From positions 1,534,220 through 1,598,219 of the forward strand of contig NZ_CP007128.1 of assembly GCF_000522985.1 (NCBI RefSeq): 64,000 nucleotides of DNA. Direction: 5' to 3'. This DNA is from Gemmatirosa kalamazoonensis. GTDB taxonomy: Bacteria > Gemmatimonadota > Gemmatimonadetes > Gemmatimonadales > Gemmatimonadaceae. Below are positions 1-7,997 of this stretch, piece by piece. Made by a program: the position numbers and the translations under genes. A model generated the notes under the pieces. That model did not search any database. It saw nothing but the letters and a program-made list of their open reading frames with translations, and was not told the origin of the DNA. Each line of letters opens with the position of its first letter. The stretch's first letter is position 1.

Positions 1-627
1 CGCGACGTAGCGTCCGTACTCGGCGGTCGGCGCGACGTCGACGTGCGGCACGTGCGACGCCGCGTGGTCGATCTGCTCGGCCGCGAGCAGCTTCACCTGC
101 CCGCCGAGGTACAGCGCGCGGATGAGCGGCCCGGCGCGCGGTGGCGTGCGCTCGGTGCCGACCGCCGGGACGCTCCGCGCATACGCGACGATCGCGGCGA
201 GGTCCTCGTCGGACATGCCCGTCATCTCCTGCGACGGCATGACGAGCAAGGCGGACCCGTCGGCGCGCAGCCCGTGCCGCACGGCGAGCTCCCAGTCGCG
301 ATCGCCTAACGCCGCACCGCGCCCGCCGCGCGTGAGGTTCGCGCCGGTGAGCCGCCCGATCATCGGGTCGTCGATGATGGTGCGCCCGGCGAGGTTCTCG
401 CCGTGGCAGTCCATGCACCCGCGCGTCGTCACGAGATGCTTCCCGCGCGCGACGGCCGCGGCGTCGTCGCGCGCGGCGAACGCGTGGTCGGGCGTCGCGA
501 AGCGCGCGCGGAGCCGCCGCTCGCTCAACCCGTAGACGACGCCCACGCCGGTGAGCACGAGCACGACGACGACGGCGAGCACGCGCAGCGTCCAGCGTGC
601 GATGGTGCGGGCGGTCGAGGCAGACAT
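1..627 (-). CDS. Membrane-anchored cytochrome c family protein, C-terminus outside window
   Basis: A c-type cytochrome, which would carry electrons on the outer face of the membrane. It reads from an ATG at 627 down to base 1 without a stop, so 209 N-terminal residues are visible and the C-terminus is missing. Residues about 13-33 form a hydrophobic anchor. A heme-attachment motif CMDCH lies at residues 71-75, followed by the GENLAG-type sequence usual after the CxxCH of diheme dehydrogenase-type cytochromes. A Met-Pro near residue 128 could supply the distal ligand. The sequence VDVAPTAEYGRYVA at the window edge looks like the lead-in to a second heme domain. The gene was not obvious in a stop-to-stop scan because it runs off the window. 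Family level is secure; the electron partner is unknown. Confidence 0.85.
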   Translation of the reverse strand, partial: MSASTARTIARWTLRVLAVVVVLVLTGVGVVYGLSERRLRARFATPDHAFAARDDAAAVARGKHLVTTRGCMDCHGENLAGRTIIDDPMIGRLTGANLTRGGRGAALGDRDWELAVRHGLRADGSALLVMPSQEMTGMSDEDLAAIVAYARSVPAVGTERTPPRAGPLIRALYLGGQVKLLAAEQIDHAASHVPHVDVAPTAEYGRYVA

Positions 628-737
628 GGGTGGAGCTCCGGTCGGGATTCGTCCGGAAGCTCGCGGCGCTCAGTCGCGCCGGCCTGGGTCGGATGACCCG
701 GGAGCATGATGACGGCGGCGTGACGGGGGGACGACAT

Positions 738-815
738 CTCACGCGGAGCCGCGGAGGACGCGGAGAACACCACCTGTTGTTGGTTTCCTCCGCGTTCTCC
801 GCGGCTCCGCGTGAG
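738..815. repeat. Hairpin repeat family A, copy A1 (CGCGGAG type)
   Basis: Imperfect inverted repeat. The left arm begins CTCACGCGGAGCCGCGGAGG and the right arm is its near-exact reverse complement ending in CTCCGCGTGAG. Each arm is itself a run of 9-bp units of the type CGCGGAGRA. The loop holds TTGTTGGTTT. It lies between the cytochrome c start and the GxxExxY remnant. Confidence 0.9.
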
Positions 816-834
816 AGCATCCACCACGGCCGCC

Positions 835-1139
835 ATGCGCCTGCTCGACGAAGTCACTGCCACCATCATCGGCACGTCTCTCCGGATCCACCGCGACGTC
901 GGGCCGGGCCTCCTCGAGTCGGTGTACGAGGCGATCCTCGGGCGGGCTCTCACGCGACACGGGAGCGCCTGACGACCGTGCACGGCAAGCAGGTGCTCAC
1001 CTACCTGCGGCTCATGCACCTGCCGGTCGGCCTCCTGCTCAACTTCGGCGCGGGCACCATGAAGGAAGGGCTGCGTCGGATCGTCAACGACCTGCCGCCG
1101 GAGGAATCGCCCGCCCTCCGGGTCAATCGCGGCGGCTGA
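835..1139 (+). pseudogene. GxxExxY protein gene remnant, internal deletion and frameshift
   Basis: GxxExxY proteins are about 125-130 residues long and are classed with PD-(D/E)XK nuclease-like folds; their role is not established. Here the first 45 codons from ATG 835 give the family's N-terminus, including the name motif GLLESVY, and stop at 970-972. In another frame the sequence continues with QVLTYLRL, VGLLLNFG and KEGLRRIVND, which match the family's C-terminus, ending at the stop 1137-1139. Roughly 45-50 central residues, where the catalytic Asp/Glu/Lys residues would be, are absent. The remnant is bracketed by hairpins A1 and A2. Identification rests on motif recall, not on a search. 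Confidence 0.75.
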
Positions 1140-1146
1140 CGGCATG

Positions 1147-1222
1147 TCACGCGGAGCCGCGGAGGACGCGGAGAAACCCCAAGGCAGTGGTGTTCTCCGC
1201 GTCCTCCGCGGCTCCGCGTGAG
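1147..1222. repeat. Hairpin repeat family A, copy A2 (CGCGGAG type)
   Basis: Inverted repeat with arms TCACGCGGAGCCGCGGAGG and its complement ending CCGCGTGA. The right-arm side of the loop carries AAGGCAGT, a short word also seen before the right arm of copies A5 and A7. It sits between the GxxExxY remnant and the 3' end of the ADOP permease gene. Confidence 0.9.
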
Positions 1223-1274
1223 ATCCACGCAGCGTCCGACACGCCGCGGACGCCGCGCGGTCGGACGAGCGACC

Positions 1275-3749
1275 TCACTCCGCGCGCAGCGCCGCGTTCG
1301 GGTCCGCCCGCGCGGCGCGGCGCGCCGGGAGCGCGCTCGCGAGCGCCGCGACCGCGACGAGTGTGGCGCCGACCCCGAGATATGCGCGCGGGTCGGTGGC
1401 CGAGGTGCGAAAGAGCAGCGGCTGGATCCACGGCGCGGCGACGAGCGCCGCGATGGACCCGAGCCCCGCGCCCGCGAGCGCGAACGCGACGCCCTCGCCG
1501 ACGACGAGCCGCGCGACGGCGCGCGCGCTCGCGCCGAGCGCGACTCGCACGCTCAGCTCGTGCGACCGCTGCGCGACGTCGTACGCGACGACGCCGTACA
1601 GCCCCACCGCCGCGACGGCGAGCGCGAGCAGCCCGAACGCGGCGAACATCGTCGCGCCGAGCTCCCACGAGCGGCGCTGCGCGCTCACGAGATCGGCGAG
1701 CGGCTCCACGGTGACATATCCCTGCCCGGGCATCGCGCGCGTGAGCGCTCGGCGCACGTCCTCGGCCATCGCGGCGGCGTGCGCACCGGCGACGCGCACG
1801 ACCATGCGGTTGCCGCCCGCCGGGTCGCGCTGGTCGAGCGGCAGGTAGTAGACGAACCGCTCCGCGCTCGTGAGGTCGCGCTCCGCGGCGTCCTCGGCGA
1901 CGCCGACGACCGTCGCGCACGGCACGGTGTCGGCGCCGACGCGCAGGCAGCGGCCTAACGGATCGCGGCCGGGCCACAGCGCGCGCGCCATCGAGCGGCT
2001 CACGATGGCCACCGGCGGCGCGCCCTCGCGGTCGGCGTCGGTGAACGCGCGGCCGCGCACGACGCGCGTGCCCATCGCCGCGAAGAAGTCCGGCGTCGCG
2101 AGCTGGAAGTCGAACCGCCCGAGTCGCGCCACCGAGTCGACGCCGGGAACGAACAGCGGCTGCGCGTTCGCGCCGAACGGAGCGCTGTTCACGCGCGCGG
2201 CGTACCGCACGCCGGGGATCGTCTGCGCCGTGGCGAGCAGCCGGCGGCGGAACGCGACGCGCGCCGCGCTGTCGAGCTTCGTCCCGCGGTAGTCGGGCAG
2301 CACCATGAGGACGCGATCCGCGTCGTAGCCGAGCGGCAGCGCGCGAACGGCGTCGAGGCTGCGCACGAACAGCGCGGCCCCGACGAGCAGCGCTGCCGAC
2401 AGGGCGCCCTGCGCCACGAGCAGCCCGTCCCGAGCGCGCGACCGGCGCGCCGCGCCCGCGCGCCCGCGCAGGCGATGCGCGAGGTCGCCGCGGGTGCCTA
2501 ACAGCGCGGGCCCCACCGCGGCGAGCAGCGCGGCGGCGAGCGCGCACGCGGCCGCTGCGGCGAGCGTGCGCACGTCGGTGGCCGCGTCGAGCGGCTCGTC
2601 GCCGGGCACGAGCAGCCGGAGCGCGCCCGCCGCCGATTGCGCGACGAGCACGCCGACCACCGCGCCGAGCGCGGCGAGCAGCAGCGCCTCGGCCAGCGCC
2701 TGCGATGCGAGCCGCCGCCGGCTCACCCCGAGCGCGAGGCGCACCGCCGTCTCGCGGCCGCGACGGAGCGCGCGGGCGAGCAGCAGGTTCGTCACGTTCG
2801 CCGCGGCGATCAGCAGCACGACGAGCGCGACGCCGCTCACCCACAGCAGCGTGCGCGCCTCGAGCCCCGCATCGGGGCCGGCGGCGATGCGCAGCGCACC
2901 CGCCACCGCGCGCGGCCGCGACAGCGACGGCGGCGCCGTGCCGGGGTCGAGCTCGCGCTGCGCGACGCGGCTCCGCACGTGCGCCGCGCTCAGGTCCGCC
3001 GACGCCGCGGCGACCGACACGCCCGGCTTCCGCCGCACGACGATGCTCGTCCAGTCCCAGTTGTAGAGGCGCCAGTAGCTGTCGACCTTGTTCTCGCCGG
3101 CGGCGAGCGGGAACGTGGTGATGGGGATGAACGCCGCCGGCGCGCGCTCCGACGCGACGCCCACGAACCGCGGCGGCGCCACGCCGACGATCGTCGCGCG
3201 CACGGTGCCCACCTGCAGCGGTCGGCCGATCACGTCCGCGCCGCCGAACGCCTCGCGCCAGTAGCGATACGACAGCACGACGACCGCCGCGCCGCGCGGC
3301 ACGGTGTCCTCCGACGCGCCGAAGAACCGGCCGAGCACGGGCCGCGCGTCGAACATCGCGAACAGCGACGCGCTCACCCCGGCCACCTCGCGCTCGCGCG
3401 CGTCCTCGCCGGTGCCTAACGCGAGCGGCCGCTGCGCGACGGCGGCCGTCTGCGCGAACGACGTCGTCCAGCGGCGCAGGTCGAGCCAGCGCGTGTACGG
3501 CACCTCGCGCTTCGTCACCGTGCGGCCGTCGACGGTCGTCTGCAGGTACACGCGGTGCACCGTGCCGGCGTCGCGCAGGTACGGGAACGGCCGGAACATG
3601 AGCCGATCGACGACGCCGAACATCGCCGCGTTCGCCCCGACGCCGAGTCCGAGCGTGAGCGCGACGGCCGTGGTGAACCCCGGGGCGCGCCGCAGCGCGC
3701 GCGCGGCGTGCCGCAGGTCCTGCCACAGCGCCTGGATCGAGTCGAGCAT
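1275..3749 (-). CDS. ADOP-family ABC transporter permease (MacB/FtsX type)
   Basis: An 824-residue integral membrane protein of the ADOP class: two MacB-type periplasmic domains and two FtsX-type permease domains in one chain, without an ATPase. N-terminal landmarks are FTTAVALTLGLGVGANAAMF, which opens the first permease unit, and RPFPYL at the membrane exit. The first FtsX helices are near residues 300-400 and the last block ends RADPNAALRAE, nearly identical to the end of the second ADOP at 17160-19853. It lacks the N-terminal helical prefix present in that second copy and has no PadR gene beside it. The start ATG 3749 follows GAGGG at good spacing. Family members are thought to work in export of peptides or lipids; the substrate here is unknown. 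Confidence 0.9.
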   Translation of the reverse strand: MLDSIQALWQDLRHAARALRRAPGFTTAVALTLGLGVGANAAMFGVVDRLMFRPFPYLRDAGTVHRVYLQTTVDGRTVTKREVPYTRWLDLRRWTTSFAQTAAVAQRPLALGTGEDAREREVAGVSASLFAMFDARPVLGRFFGASEDTVPRGAAVVVLSYRYWREAFGGADVIGRPLQVGTVRATIVGVAPPRFVGVASERAPAAFIPITTFPLAAGENKVDSYWRLYNWDWTSIVVRRKPGVSVAAASADLSAAHVRSRVAQRELDPGTAPPSLSRPRAVAGALRIAAGPDAGLEARTLLWVSGVALVVLLIAAANVTNLLLARALRRGRETAVRLALGVSRRRLASQALAEALLLAALGAVVGVLVAQSAAGALRLLVPGDEPLDAATDVRTLAAAAACALAAALLAAVGPALLGTRGDLAHRLRGRAGAARRSRARDGLLVAQGALSAALLVGAALFVRSLDAVRALPLGYDADRVLMVLPDYRGTKLDSAARVAFRRRLLATAQTIPGVRYAARVNSAPFGANAQPLFVPGVDSVARLGRFDFQLATPDFFAAMGTRVVRGRAFTDADREGAPPVAIVSRSMARALWPGRDPLGRCLRVGADTVPCATVVGVAEDAAERDLTSAERFVYYLPLDQRDPAGGNRMVVRVAGAHAAAMAEDVRRALTRAMPGQGYVTVEPLADLVSAQRRSWELGATMFAAFGLLALAVAAVGLYGVVAYDVAQRSHELSVRVALGASARAVARLVVGEGVAFALAGAGLGSIAALVAAPWIQPLLFRTSATDPRAYLGVGATLVAVAALASALPARRAARADPNAALRAE

Positions 3750-3878
3750 GTTCCCTCGCGGTTGTCGGACGAGGAATGGACAGCGCGCCGGTCCCGAGGG
3801 ATTGTACGCCGCGCGGTGACTGCCGCACCGGTGGAGCAGGTAATGCCCGGAACGACTCCGTCACCCGGGAGCGGAACG

Positions 3879-4304
3879 ATGCGAGCATGCCTTCCCCTCG
3901 TCGCCACGGCGCTCCTCGGCTGCCGCGACGCCACGAGCCCGCGCGACGAGATCGCGCTGCACCGCGCCCGATGGACCGCGCACGCCGTCACGTCGTACCG
4001 GTACGACTACGAGCTGACGGGGTTCTTCATCAGGTACGCCGGCATCCCGGTGCGCGTCCAGGTGCGCGACGGCGTGGTGCAGGCCGCGACCGACGCGTCG
4101 ACCGGGCAGCCGCTCGACGCGCCGCTGACGCAGTGGCCGACCGTGGACCAGCTGTTCGACGACGCCGCGCGGTCCGCGAGCGCCGGCACGCTGCGCGCGG
4201 TGCGCTTCGATCCGACGTTCGACTATCCCACCGAGATCGACATCGACGGCCCGCCCGACGCGAGCGGGGCGATGCACGCGAGCGGGCTGGTGCCGGTGCG
4301 CTGA
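3879..4304 (+). CDS. DUF6174-like lipoprotein
   Basis: A 141-residue small secreted protein. The N-terminus MRACLPLVATALLGC ends in a lipobox (LLGC), so it should be lipid-anchored. After it come SYRYDYEL, VRVQVRDGVV, a TVDQLFDD helix and a closing FDYPTEIDID, the pattern I associate with DUF6174: a short beta-rich domain with the W...YxY opening and the DPxxxYPxxIxxD close. Start ATG 3879 was chosen because it places the signal sequence at the N-terminus; the open frame extends further upstream across the divergent promoter region. It is transcribed away from the ADOP gene. Its role is unknown. Confidence 0.75.
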   Translation: MRACLPLVATALLGCRDATSPRDEIALHRARWTAHAVTSYRYDYELTGFFIRYAGIPVRVQVRDGVVQAATDASTGQPLDAPLTQWPTVDQLFDDAARSASAGTLRAVRFDPTFDYPTEIDIDGPPDASGAMHASGLVPVR

Positions 4305-4317
4305 GTTCCGCGGTGTG

Positions 4318-4449
4318 TGAACCGCAGAGGACGCACAGCGCCGCAGAGGACTGCCTCTTCTTTTTGAACCACAGAGGACACAGAGGACACGGAGGAGAAC
4401 CCTTCAAGAGAAGTTGGTTTTCTCTGTGTCCTCCGTGTCCTCTGTGATA
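4318..4449. repeat. Nested hairpin repeat family A, copy A3 (CGCAGAGG arm plus CACAGAGG hairpin)
   Basis: An outer left arm of the CCGCAGAGGACGC type (about 4319-4351) is followed by a complete inner hairpin of the CCACAGAGGACACAGAGG type (arms about 4368-4400 and 4416-4448). The outer right arm is missing. The two arm sequences are different variants of the same 9-bp unit, so one variant appears to have been inserted into the other. Confidence 0.85.
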
Positions 4450-4543
4450 AGAAAGCAGTTGACGAGGCAAGCACGGCAGGGATGCCCGTCCCCGGTACCA
4501 CCCCCATATTGCCGCATCCCACCCGTCACCCTCCGGAGCCTCG

Positions 4544-5785
4544 ATGCGCCGTTCGATCGTCGGTCTGCTCGCTCTCACGCTCGCCACGTCCGCGTCCGCG
4601 CAGCCGCCTGCCGGCCAACCGCCGGCTGGCCAACCGCCTGCCGGCAATCGCGGCCCCGGCGGTCGGCGCGGCACGCCGATCAAGCCCGGCGAGCAGTGCC
4701 CGCCCGGGACGACCGAGATCCGGCCGAACAACTGCATGGCCCCCGAGGCCGCGCCGCCGAGCATCCTCGACTACCGGCCGCGCTCCACGCTCGTCACCGC
4801 GGCGCACCTGGTGCCGCGCGCGAAGTATCCGGCGATCGACTTCCACGGCCACCCGCAGGGACTGTTAGGCAGCGCGGACGGCGTCGCGCAGCTCGTGGCC
4901 TCGCTCGACAGCCTGAACGTGCGCATGATGGTCGCCGCCGACAACATGAGCGGCGATCGGCTCACGCGCGCGCTCGCCGCGATCGCCGCGTCGCCGCACA
5001 AGGATCGCGTGCGCGTGCTCGCCGGCATCGACTTCCGCAACGTCGGACCGGGGTGGGCGGACCGGGCGATCAAGCAGCTCGAGGCCGACGTCGCCGCCGG
5101 CGCGGTCGGCGTCGGCGAGATCTCGAAGTCGTTCGGCCTCTCCATCCGCAAGCCCGACGGATCGCGTCTCAAGATCGACGACCCCGAGCTCGACCCGATC
5201 TGGGACGCGTGCGCGCGGCTCGGCCTCCCCGTCTTCATCCACACGGCCGATCCGGAGGAGTTCTTCCAGCCGATCGACTACACGAACGAGCGGTGGCTCG
5301 AGCTGTCGCTGTTCCCGGAGCGACGCTACCCGCAGGACCGCTTCCCGAGCTTCGAGCAGCTCATGACGGAGCGCGACAACCTGTTCCGTCGCCACCCGAA
5401 GACGACGTTCGTCGCCGCGCACATGGGCTGGCACGCGAACGACCTGCCGCGGCTCGCGAAGATGCTCGACGCGATGCCTAACGTCTACACCGAGGTCGGC
5501 GCCGTGCTGTACGACATCGGCCGCCAGCCGCGCGCCGCGCACGACTTCTTCGTCAAGTACCAGGACCGCATCCTGTTCGGCAAGGACTCGTTCCAGCCGG
5601 AGGAGTACCCGTACTACTGGCGCGTCTTCGAGACCCGCGACGACTACTTCGACTACTACCGGCCGTACCACGCGTTCTGGAAGCTCTACGGCATCGACCT
5701 CCCCGACGCCGTGCTGAGGAAGGTCTACTTCGCGAACGCGCTGCGCATCACGCGTCGGCTGCCGCAGACCGGATGGCCGAAGTAG
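4544..5785 (+). CDS. Secreted amidohydrolase (amidohydrolase_2 family)
   Basis: A 413-residue TIM-barrel hydrolase or decarboxylase of the amidohydrolase_2 group. A signal peptide ends at about ASAQ (residue 20), followed by a threefold QPPAG repeat written as a 15-bp DNA repeat. Metal-site candidates are DFHGH near residue 105, FIHTAD near 236, AAHMGWH near 297 and the Asp of FGKDSF near 345, the usual HxH, His, His, Asp order. The family includes hydrolases and non-oxidative decarboxylases of aromatic or lactone substrates; I cannot name the substrate. Its stop overlaps the next gene, an MFS transporter, by 13 bases, which argues for coupled translation and a shared substrate. Confidence 0.85.
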   Translation: MRRSIVGLLALTLATSASAQPPAGQPPAGQPPAGNRGPGGRRGTPIKPGEQCPPGTTEIRPNNCMAPEAAPPSILDYRPRSTLVTAAHLVPRAKYPAIDFHGHPQGLLGSADGVAQLVASLDSLNVRMMVAADNMSGDRLTRALAAIAASPHKDRVRVLAGIDFRNVGPGWADRAIKQLEADVAAGAVGVGEISKSFGLSIRKPDGSRLKIDDPELDPIWDACARLGLPVFIHTADPEEFFQPIDYTNERWLELSLFPERRYPQDRFPSFEQLMTERDNLFRRHPKTTFVAAHMGWHANDLPRLAKMLDAMPNVYTEVGAVLYDIGRQPRAAHDFFVKYQDRILFGKDSFQPEEYPYYWRVFETRDDYFDYYRPYHAFWKLYGIDLPDAVLRKVYFANALRITRRLPQTGWPK

Positions 5786-7047
5786 CCGTCGCCGCGCCGG
5801 CACCCGTCGTCGACGCGGGCGCGCTCGGCTGGTGGCGCGCCGGCGACCGCGCCGCGCGCCGGGCGCTCGTCGCGGCGTCGTTGGGCTGGGCGCTCGACGC
5901 GTTCGACGTCATGCTGTTCTCGCTCACGCTCGCCGCGGTCATCGCGGAGCTCGGGCTCACGAAGGCGCAGGCCGGCGCGTTGGGCTCCATCACGCTGCTC
6001 GGCGGCGCGGCCGGGGGCCTCGTCTTCGGCCACGTCGCCGACCGCTGGGGGCGCACCCGCGCGCTCATGGCGAGCGTGCTGCTCTACTCCGTGTTCACCG
6101 CGGCGTGCGGCCTCTCCACCACGCTCTGGCAGTTCGCGCTCTTTCGCGTGCTGCTGGGACTCGGCATGGGCGGCGAGTGGGCGAGCGGCGCGGCGCTCGT
6201 CGCCGAGACGTGGCCGGCGCGGCACCGCGGTCGCGCGTTAGGCATGATGCAGAGCTCGTGGGCCATCGGCTTCGCCGCCGCGGCGGTCGTCGTGGGGCTC
6301 GTGCTGCCGCGGTGGGGGTGGCGCACGGTGTACTTCGTCGGCGTCGCGCCCGCGCTGCTCACGCTCTGGGTGCGGCGCAACGTCGAGGAGCCCGCGGTGT
6401 GGCGCGCGCGGCGCGACGCGCCCGTCGGCGCCGTGCGGCCGCGCTTCGCCGACATGTTCCGCGGCCCCATGCGCCGCCTGACGGCCGCGGTCACGTTCAT
6501 GAACGCGTGCGCGCTGTTCGGCTGGTGGGGGCTCAACTCGTGGATCCCCGCCTACCTGTCGCTCCCGACGGCGCAGGGCGGCGTGGGGCTCGGCACGCGC
6601 ACCATGTCGTGGTTCGTCGTCGCCATGCAGGTCGGCATGTGGCTCGGCTACGTGTCGTTCGGCTACGTCTCCGACGCCGTCGGGCGCAAGCGCGTCTACG
6701 TCACCTACCTGCTCGCGGCGAGCGTGCTGCTGCCGCTCTACGGCGCCGTCGCGAGCCCGCCGGCGCTCCTGTTGTTAGGCCCGCTCGTCGCGTTCTTCGG
6801 CACGGGCTACTACAGCGGCTTCGGCGCCGTCACGGCGGAGATCTACCCGACCGCGATCCGCGCCACGGCGCAGGGGTTCACGTACAACCTCGGGCGCGTC
6901 GCGAGCGCGGCGGCGCCGTTCACCGTCGGCACGCTCGCCGCGTCGCGCGGCTTCGGCACGGCGTTCGCCGTCGCCGGGGCGGCGTTCCTGCTCGGCGCGG
7001 TCGCGTGGGTGTGGATCCCGGAGACGCAGGGGCGCGAGCTCGCCTAA
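5773..7047 (+). CDS. MFS transporter, aromatic acid/sugar-type symporter
   Basis: A 424-residue permease with twelve predicted membrane segments. The signature DRWGRTRAL after helix 2 and GLGMGGEWASG in helix 4 are typical of the aromatic acid:proton symporter and sialate-type MFS subgroup. A second GRKR loop signature (SDAVGRKRV) lies between helices 8 and 9. The ATG lies inside the last codons of the preceding amidohydrolase gene. The stop TAA overlaps the stop of the convergent gene, and the shared bases belong to a GTTAGGC word. Uptake of the amidohydrolase substrate or product is the natural inference; direction and substrate are not shown by the sequence. Confidence 0.85.
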   Translation: MAEVAVAAPAPVVDAGALGWWRAGDRAARRALVAASLGWALDAFDVMLFSLTLAAVIAELGLTKAQAGALGSITLLGGAAGGLVFGHVADRWGRTRALMASVLLYSVFTAACGLSTTLWQFALFRVLLGLGMGGEWASGAALVAETWPARHRGRALGMMQSSWAIGFAAAAVVVGLVLPRWGWRTVYFVGVAPALLTLWVRRNVEEPAVWRARRDAPVGAVRPRFADMFRGPMRRLTAAVTFMNACALFGWWGLNSWIPAYLSLPTAQGGVGLGTRTMSWFVVAMQVGMWLGYVSFGYVSDAVGRKRVYVTYLLAASVLLPLYGAVASPPALLLLGPLVAFFGTGYYSGFGAVTAEIYPTAIRATAQGFTYNLGRVASAAAPFTVGTLAASRGFGTAFAVAGAAFLLGAVAWVWIPETQGRELA

Positions 7048-7982
7048 CGAACGAACGCGATGCGGGCCCCGTCCGGCGACCACGCGGGGCTCGAGCCATC
7101 CCGGATGAGCAGCCGCGCGCTGCCCCCCGCCGCCGGCATGCTCCAGATCTCGTGGCCCCCGGACGGCACGGGGATGGTGAACGCGAGCGTGGCGCCGTCG
7201 GGGGACCAGGCGGGGGCGTCGACGTATCCGACGCCGGCGGGATCGGCGAACCGGACGTCGGCCGCGCCGCCCCGCAGGTCGTGCACGGTGAGGCCCGCCC
7301 CGCCTTCCCAGTTCGAGTAGGCGAGACGCGTCCCGTCCGGCGACCACGCGGGCTTGCTCGGGCCGCCCGTCTCGGCGCGCGCGACGACGGCGACGCGCAG
7401 GTCCGATCCGTCGGCGTTCACGACGAGGATCTCGAGCGACGACCCGTGGTCCACGTCGAACAGCATGACCGCGATCCGCTGGCCGTCGGGCGACCACACC
7501 GGCGTACCGACGGCCGTGCTCACGGCGCGGTACCGCTCCGCCGCGAACCCGTGGCGGACGATCGTCGTGACGCTCGAGCCGTCGGCGCGCAGCACGGTGA
7601 TGCCCTCGGGGCCGGTCACCGCGATGCGGCTGCCGTCGGGCGACCACGAGGGCTGATAGCCGTCGCCGAGTCGGCGCTCGCCGCCGCCGTCGGCATCGAT
7701 GACGTAGACCGAGCCGTAGGCGCCTGCGCCGCGGTGGAACGCGAGCCGGCGGCCGTCCGGCGCCCACGCCGGGTCGTAGCCGCGCGTGAGCAGCGTGGGC
7801 GCTCCGCCGTCCGCGCTCGCGAGATAGATCGCCGCATCGGCCGTCGTCGCGGCGGGCGGTGGCGCTGGCACCGTCGGCGCGACGCCTTCCGAGGGCGTCC
7901 GTGGCGCGGCCGCGTCGCGGCACGCGGTGGCGAGCGAGACGAGTGCCGTCAGCGCGAGGATGCGGTGTCCGACGATGGGCAT
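7044..7982 (-). CDS. TolB-like beta-propeller lipoprotein
   Basis: A 312-residue protein with a lipobox (LATAC near residue 21), a Pro/Ala-rich linker and then six repeats ending in the WSPDG or WAPDG signature of PD40/WD40-like propellers (for example PAWAPDG, PSWSPDG, PVWSPDG, PAWSPDG). Such proteins are usually periplasmic scaffolds or sensors and have no catalytic residues. It lies 15 bases downstream of the multicopper oxidase gene and is probably cotranscribed with it. The start at 7982 has a strong purine ribosome site. The propeller call is firm; the biological role is open. Confidence 0.85.
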   Translation of the reverse strand: MPIVGHRILALTALVSLATACRDAAAPRTPSEGVAPTVPAPPPAATTADAAIYLASADGGAPTLLTRGYDPAWAPDGRRLAFHRGAGAYGSVYVIDADGGGERRLGDGYQPSWSPDGSRIAVTGPEGITVLRADGSSVTTIVRHGFAAERYRAVSTAVGTPVWSPDGQRIAVMLFDVDHGSSLEILVVNADGSDLRVAVVARAETGGPSKPAWSPDGTRLAYSNWEGGAGLTVHDLRGGAADVRFADPAGVGYVDAPAWSPDGATLAFTIPVPSGGHEIWSMPAAGGSARLLIRDGSSPAWSPDGARIAFVR

Positions 7983-7997
7983 GGTCCTTTCCTTCGA

